A DNA stretch of 64,000 nt from CAYWEM01 sp964457225. GTDB taxonomy: Bacteria > Acidobacteriota > Aminicenantia > UBA2199. Positions 59,877-64,000 of this stretch are shown one piece after another. The stretch covers positions 1-64,000 of the forward strand of contig CAYWEM010000011.1 of assembly GCA_964457225.1 (NCBI GenBank). The letters are read 5' to 3'. How positions within the stretch are numbered: position 1 is the stretch's first letter; each line of letters begins with the position of its first letter. The position numbers and the translations under genes were made by a program. Under the pieces are notes generated by a model. That model was not told where the DNA came from. It saw only the letters and a program-made list of their open reading frames with translations, and did not search any database.

Positions 59877-61206
59877 TAGACCAGAATTGCAGCCACATCA
59901 TGTTATCACCCGGCATGCCGTCCACCAGCAGCCAGAAACCCGGACGGCCTTCCCAGGGAAGAGCCCTGATCAGCAGTATTTCACCGGGAATTTCCTGATT
60001 GTAAACCAGTCTTCTGCCCCCGGCCGCTATGTTGTAAAAAAACAGCCGATCCCGTTTGCGGCTGAAATCACTGAGGGCCAGCCAATTGCCGTCAAGAACA
60101 TCAAGACTATGACCATAACGCTGTGGTCCGCTTTCAAAGGAGGTGAAATCGGTATTACTATACTGCCAGCGATAATCCGTGCCGACCATTTGCCAGGTCT
60201 TGCTTTCATTGCTTGTCCCGGCGAAAGCGGCATTAAAAAAAGAGGGAATTTCCTTGTAATAGGCTTCGCCGCCTGGTAGGTCGTCTTTAAGCGGCATGAA
60301 AAAAAGCCTGCCCTGGAAATAGTTTTTCCCGGGAGCGAAAGGGGCGCCTATCAAATAAGTTTGCTCGTTGATCGATTCCATGGCCAGGGGGACAAAGGGA
60401 ATGCGGGATTGATCCAGCCATTGTCCCTGTTCTCTGACCATGATAATGGATTTTTCTGAAAAATTACTGCCTGCGGACAGGAAAAGCTGATCCCGGTGCC
60501 TGAAAAGGGTCAGCCGGCCCATCGGTTCCTGGCTCGGGAAAAACGGCCCCGGCCAGGGCAGGCGGAAATTGGAGGCGGGAACCAGGCCGGCCCCGGATCT
60601 TTCATAGACGACTATTTCATCGGCAAACATGAAGAGATAACTGGCCGGCCCTTCTTGATCCGTCTCCAGCAGGGCGATGTCCAGCAGTCCGCGGCGCACG
60701 GGAAACTCGAGGATTTTTCGGAATCCGCCAGCCTGGAAGCCAAAATCTGCCTCGCTTATGAGCAGTATTTCCGGCGGAGAAATCTCGGCTTCGCGGTAGC
60801 GGATGGTCAACAGACGGTCCAGGGGCCGGGAAAAGATGGCCAGCCCGACTCCGATGCGATCCTTGTTACGCATCAGTTTGAGGAAGACCAGGTAATTGGC
60901 TTCATTGGCCCGGCTCAGGTTGAAAACGCCCTTTTTTTGTTCCATATCGATCATGGTGTCGCGAAAGTCCAGGCCGGATCTTTCCAGGTCGGCGGCGATC
61001 AGCTGGTAAAAACGCTGCAGGGCTAAGGGAGGCAGTTCTGTATGGTTTTCCAGGCTGCTGATCGACAGGGAAACACCGGGCTGGCTCAGTAAATGCTGGC
61101 GTATGGTTTCCGAGGACCAGGCTGCCAACCCGGCTATTCCTTCAGCTCCGACCCGGTGGCAAAGCGGAACAATGAGCAGAAAGAGCAGAAGAAATGTTTT
61201 TTTCAT
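59866..61206 (-). CDS. Secreted protein of unknown function (propeller-like)
   Basis: A 446-residue protein with a clear signal peptide (MKKTFLLLFLLIVPLCHRVGAEG). The first 150 residues form an alpha/beta region with an ADLERSGLDFRDTMIDMEQ helix, similar to TolB's N-terminal domain in style. The rest is beta-rich with spaced Trp/Phe blocks that may be a propeller. With Pal and CpoB encoded just upstream, a TolB-like role is imaginable, but I do not recognise the family. Translation is likely coupled to mglA; ATG 61206 was chosen for the signal peptide. Confidence 0.6.
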   Translation of the reverse strand: MKKTFLLLFLLIVPLCHRVGAEGIAGLAAWSSETIRQHLLSQPGVSLSISSLENHTELPPLALQRFYQLIAADLERSGLDFRDTMIDMEQKKGVFNLSRANEANYLVFLKLMRNKDRIGVGLAIFSRPLDRLLTIRYREAEISPPEILLISEADFGFQAGGFRKILEFPVRRGLLDIALLETDQEGPASYLFMFADEIVVYERSGAGLVPASNFRLPWPGPFFPSQEPMGRLTLFRHRDQLFLSAGSNFSEKSIIMVREQGQWLDQSRIPFVPLAMESINEQTYLIGAPFAPGKNYFQGRLFFMPLKDDLPGGEAYYKEIPSFFNAAFAGTSNESKTWQMVGTDYRWQYSNTDFTSFESGPQRYGHSLDVLDGNWLALSDFSRKRDRLFFYNIAAGGRRLVYNQEIPGEILLIRALPWEGRPGFWLLVDGMPGDNMMWLQFWSNEN

Positions 61207-61222
61207 GGTCTGTTGCCGACAG

Positions 61223-62260
61223 TCAATCGCGCTCAATCTGGATTTTTATAGACAGGTTGATCCTGATTTCTTTTTGATTGCCGGCCAGGTTTATGGTCAG
61301 GGGAATCTCAATTTCTTCCTGGTCCTTCCCGCGATTCGGGGATGAATATGGCGCCGGAGTGTCAAAACTCAGGTGAGCTTCTTCGGCGGTATTGTTAGAT
61401 TTGGCAGGCTGTTTCGGCTTGGCGGCGGTCAGTTCGCCGTCGGTTTCCGCCGGATATATCTCGTCTTCAAGTTGAAAGAGATCTTCATCTTTTTCAGTAG
61501 TCTTCGGCGCGATTCCGTTTTCCTCGATCAGCGGCGAAGAAAGCTCGAAAAGCTCTTCTTCAGCCGCCGGAAAAGCTTCCTGTACGGTCGGAGGGGCTTC
61601 CTTTTTGCCTGGTGCCGGAGTATGACTCAGGTCATCTCTGGAGAACATCACGGTCTTGTCTTTCTGGAAAATGGTCAGTTTGTTTTTTAAGTTGAGAATG
61701 GCCAGCTTTATTATAGTATGCAGACCTTCCAGCACGTTTTCCCCATCAAGGGCGATGGTCGGGAAAAACGGTTTATTCTGCTGGTTCAAGTCCTTGTTCA
61801 AAGAGTCAAGCGGAAGTATTTCCTTCAAATCTCTCTTGTTGAAGTGAAAAATAACCGGAATGTCCTCATAGGACATGTTGTTCAGCAATAAGTTCTTTTT
61901 AAGGTTCTGCAGGCTGTCGATGTTCTGTTCCCGCATGATGACCTGGGAATCGGCGACGAAGACTATGCCGTCTGATCCCTGGAGAACCAGCTTGCGGGTG
62001 GTGTCGTAGGCAACCTGGCCGGGAACGGTGTACAACTGAATTTTCAATGAGTAATTGCCCAGTTTTCCTATTTCCAGGGGCAGGAAATCGAAAAACAGGG
62101 TGCGGTCTCCATCGGTGTCAAGAGTAATCAGCTTGCCTTTGGTGGTAATTGAATCAGATCCGTAAATGGAGCGCAGACAGGTGGTTTTGCCGCTCAGTGC
62201 CGGGCCGTAGTAAACTATCTTGACCGTGATTTCCTTGTTGTTGTAGTTTACAAAAGACAC
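61223..62260 (-). CDS. MglA-type small GTPase with long C-terminal extension
   Basis: A 345-residue protein. Residues 1-195 are an MglA-like GTPase: P-loop YGPALSGKTT (18-27), VPGQVAYDTTRKLVLQGSDGIVFVADS (switch II and walker B-like region), and NKRDL (about 141-145). MglA is normally about 195 residues. Here a 145-residue tail follows: an acidic, proline-rich, probably disordered linker, then a short beta domain (IPLTINLAGNQKEIRINLSIKIQI). MglA sets polarity or drives gliding. It starts with GTG sharing one base with the ssb stop. The tail may recruit a partner. Confidence 0.85.
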   Translation of the reverse strand: MSFVNYNNKEITVKIVYYGPALSGKTTCLRSIYGSDSITTKGKLITLDTDGDRTLFFDFLPLEIGKLGNYSLKIQLYTVPGQVAYDTTRKLVLQGSDGIVFVADSQVIMREQNIDSLQNLKKNLLLNNMSYEDIPVIFHFNKRDLKEILPLDSLNKDLNQQNKPFFPTIALDGENVLEGLHTIIKLAILNLKNKLTIFQKDKTVMFSRDDLSHTPAPGKKEAPPTVQEAFPAAEEELFELSSPLIEENGIAPKTTEKDEDLFQLEDEIYPAETDGELTAAKPKQPAKSNNTAEEAHLSFDTPAPYSSPNRGKDQEEIEIPLTINLAGNQKEIRINLSIKIQIERD

Positions 62261-62748
62261 TAGAATGGTTCCTCGTTTTCTTCGAAATTGAAATCTTCGT
62301 GAAGGGTTTTACCCGGCCCGAAGGTGCCGCCGCTCCGTTCTTCCGAAAAGCCGGAACGATCCGCAGAATTCTTTTCAAAGCCGCCCTCGCCGTCTCTCTG
62401 CCGCTTGTCTAGCAGGATCACTTCGCTGGCCTGGATGTCTTTACTGCTTTGTTCCTGGCCGCTCTTGTTCGTCCATTTGCGGGTACGGATGCTGCCCTCA
62501 ATCAACAGGAGGTCGCCCTTTTTAACCTGCTTTTCCACCCGCTGGGCCAAGCCGCCCCAGGCAACGATGTCATGCCATTCAGTGGGCAGGTCTTTCCAGC
62601 TGTTGCTGTTACGGTCGAAAAAACCTTCGTTGGTGGCCAGGGAAAACCGGGCAACTTCACGACCGCTGTTCGGCAGAATGGTGCATTCTGGGTTCCGACC
62701 CACTCGGCCGACCAGGGTGACCCGGTTAAGGCTGCGCACATGGGCCAT
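62260..62748 (-). CDS. ssb: Single-stranded DNA-binding protein
   Basis: A 162-residue SSB: OB fold in 1-112 (NRVTLVGRVGRNPECTILPNSGREVARFSLATNE, VEKQVKKGDLLLIEGSIRTRKW), a glycine/charge-rich linker, and the acidic tip EENEEPF that recruits replication and repair proteins. It lies between cpoB and mglA, sharing bases with both, an unusual setting. A second housekeeping ssb elsewhere cannot be excluded. Confidence 0.95.
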   Translation of the reverse strand: MAHVRSLNRVTLVGRVGRNPECTILPNSGREVARFSLATNEGFFDRNSNSWKDLPTEWHDIVAWGGLAQRVEKQVKKGDLLLIEGSIRTRKWTNKSGQEQSSKDIQASEVILLDKRQRDGEGGFEKNSADRSGFSEERSGGTFGPGKTLHEDFNFEENEEPF

Positions 62749-63542
62749 TATTCGTTTATCTCCCTCAATTTCTGCTGGGCCAGCGAAGCTTCCTCCGAGA
62801 GCGGAAAGCGGGAACTTACTTCCTTGAGCAGGCGAACTCCGTCACTCTGCCGTCCGATGGCGATCAAGGCGTAAGCCTTTTTCAGGGCCGCCGCCGGGTA
62901 CTTGTCTCCGGAGGGGTATTTCTGCATCAGCTCTTCAAAGGTCTGAGCTGCTTCCTGGAACTTTTTCTGGGCGTAATAGCATTCTCCTATCCAGTAGTAA
63001 GCATTGTCAGCCAGTCCGCTTTCCGGAAAGGCCTGAATGAACTGCTGAAAACCCTGGATGGCCAGGTTGTAATTTTCCTTGAGATAATCAGAGTAGGCGG
63101 CGTAATACACCGCGGAAGGATCGCGGGGGAGCGGCGTCTGCGCCGGTCTGTCCTGGGCGGACTGGGATTCGTTCTCGCCTGCCTGATGGTTGCCCGAGGA
63201 GACTCGTTCTCCGAGGCCGATGATCATGGTTTTCAGATCGTTCAACTCTTCCCTGAGGAATTGCAGGGTAAGCAAAGTTGATTCCCGGTTCTGACCCTGG
63301 TCCGCCTGGTTCAGGGAAAGAGCGTTAAGCCGGTCTTCGATCATTTCCACCCGGCGTGAAAGGATGGAAATCTCCCCGGACATGACGCCGATTTTCTTGT
63401 CCAATCCGGACAACACGGCGGCCAGCTTTTCGATTTCATCGAGAACGAGCTTGGTGTCTTTTCTCTGGGCCGAAATTTCAGCCGGCCCGCTGAAAAACAG
63501 TACCATCAGTATCAGTAATGTAAGAGCCGAACCTTTTTTCAT
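62748..63542 (-). CDS. CpoB/YbgF-type periplasmic coordinator
   Basis: A 264-residue periplasmic protein: a signal peptide, an N-terminal coiled coil (about 30-115) that trimerises in CpoB, a Pro/Gln linker, and a C-terminal TPR domain (about 140-260). CpoB links the Tol-Pal system with peptidoglycan synthesis during constriction. It follows pal by 31 nt, matching the common pal-ybgF order. Confidence 0.93.
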   Translation of the reverse strand: MKKGSALTLLILMVLFFSGPAEISAQRKDTKLVLDEIEKLAAVLSGLDKKIGVMSGEISILSRRVEMIEDRLNALSLNQADQGQNRESTLLTLQFLREELNDLKTMIIGLGERVSSGNHQAGENESQSAQDRPAQTPLPRDPSAVYYAAYSDYLKENYNLAIQGFQQFIQAFPESGLADNAYYWIGECYYAQKKFQEAAQTFEELMQKYPSGDKYPAAALKKAYALIAIGRQSDGVRLLKEVSSRFPLSEEASLAQQKLREINE

Positions 63543-63573
63543 GCGCAGACGCCGCTCAAGGCGATCAACTCAA

Positions 63574-64000
63574 CTATTTCTTGACGATGACGAATTCAGC
63601 GCGGCGGTTCTTGAAATGGGATTCTTCGTCGATACCGGGAACCAGCAGCCGGTTCTTGCCGTAGGAAACTATCCTGATGCGATTGGCCGGCACACCCAGG
63701 GATACCAGGTAATTCTTGGCGGCATCCGCTCTTCTTTCACCCAGGGCCATGTTGTATTCAACGGTGCCCCGTTCGTCACAGTGACCTTCGATGACTATTT
63801 CCACCGAGGAAAAGCGGCGCAGCCAGTCGGCGTTGTTCTGCAGGACGGGTTTCATGTCTTCACGGATCAGGAAACGGTCGAAATCGAAATTGATTCTCTT
63901 CAGATTCCCGTCTTTATTCAGTTCTTCGATGGTTTTCTGCTGAAACAGCTCTTCTTCACTGAGCTTCGGTTTTTCGATTTTTTCTTCGACTTCTTCAATC
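63574..64000 (-). CDS. pal: Peptidoglycan-associated lipoprotein Pal, C-terminal part (runs off window)
   Basis: The frame is open to the window edge, about 141 residues. INFDFDRFLIREDMKPVL and VEIVIEGHCDERGTVEYNMALGERRADAAKNYL form the OmpA-like domain that binds the meso-DAP peptide of peptidoglycan, with GHCDERGT as the signature, and the gene ends in FVIVKK. A glutamate-rich stretch (IEEVEEKIEKPKLSEEELF) precedes it. The lipoprotein signal lies beyond the edge. Confidence 0.94.
   Translation of the reverse strand, partial: IEEVEEKIEKPKLSEEELFQQKTIEELNKDGNLKRINFDFDRFLIREDMKPVLQNNADWLRRFSSVEIVIEGHCDERGTVEYNMALGERRADAAKNYLVSLGVPANRIRIVSYGKNRLLVPGIDEESHFKNRRAEFVIVKK

Noticed and set aside
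1..64000. tRNA, rRNA, CRISPR array, intact insertion sequence or prophage
   Set aside because: All gaps over 100 nt were read; none contains cloverleaf-like, repeat-spacer or transposase sequence. The lone BRO gene is not accompanied by other phage genes.

Overview
The window looks like chromosomal DNA of an anaerobic, diderm (Gram-negative) bacterium. Pal, a CpoB/YbgF-like protein, tripartite RND efflux genes, lipoprotein signals and small outer-membrane barrels point to an outer membrane. A ferredoxin-linked HydBC/NuoEF-type complex, secreted peptidases, and Na+-coupled alanine and glutamate carriers suggest an amino-acid or peptide fermenter. Together with an MglA-type GTPase, DUF6599/DUF362 proteins and moderately high GC, this recalls Acidobacteriota/Aminicenantes-type lineages. 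That placement is inference; no rRNA gene is present to settle it.

Layout. 1-4682: one minus-strand operon under an ArsR-type promoter/operator: arsR, ArsP-like permease, DGC zinc protein, redox-disulfide protein, thioredoxin lipoprotein, CcdA, a permease split in two, and a radical SAM gene that runs off the edge. 4799-5626: voltage-gated-type K+ channel. 5756-10231: core operon rplU-rpmA-obgE-nadD-rsfS-(sigma-54-type AAA+ gene)-rlmH-DksA-like. 10236-14667: minus-strand methyltransferase, GT39-like, short GlmU and ferritin-like genes. 14744-18831: plus-strand YdjC deacetylase, GT2, asnB and hslR. 18934-19858: a lone phage-type BRO gene with a perfect internal palindrome. 19947-27835: assorted metabolic and regulatory genes. 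28016-31393: a giant M1-M28 aminopeptidase fusion. 31510-31568: a REP-like hairpin element. 31864-37510: a three-gene Stn/Nfn-type flavoprotein complex. 37790-43463: serine hydrolase, DUF3187 barrel, glutamate and alanine symporters. 43594-47221: ctp-trmJ-cysS. 47228-48546: coaE and a TPR gene. 48741-56231: MFP plus two RND pumps. 56337-58035: a degenerate phosphohexomutase and FtsB/DivIC. 58055-64000: pal-cpoB-ssb-mglA-secreted protein-SBP5-barrel.

Themes. (i) Seven first-in-unit genes have a sigma-70-like promoter whose -10 box ends only 6-9 nt before the ATG and no Shine-Dalgarno, so leaderless mRNAs seem common here. (ii) Several proteins are unusual fusions or degenerate enzymes: M1+M28, sensor-like domain + AGCS carrier, MglA with a long tail, GlmU without acetyltransferase, AAA+ without the Walker B acids, and a phosphohexomutase lacking its catalytic motifs. 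(iii) The 5' operon couples metalloid-type sensing, efflux and an envelope thiol relay. No tRNA, rRNA, CRISPR array or intact transposase was seen.
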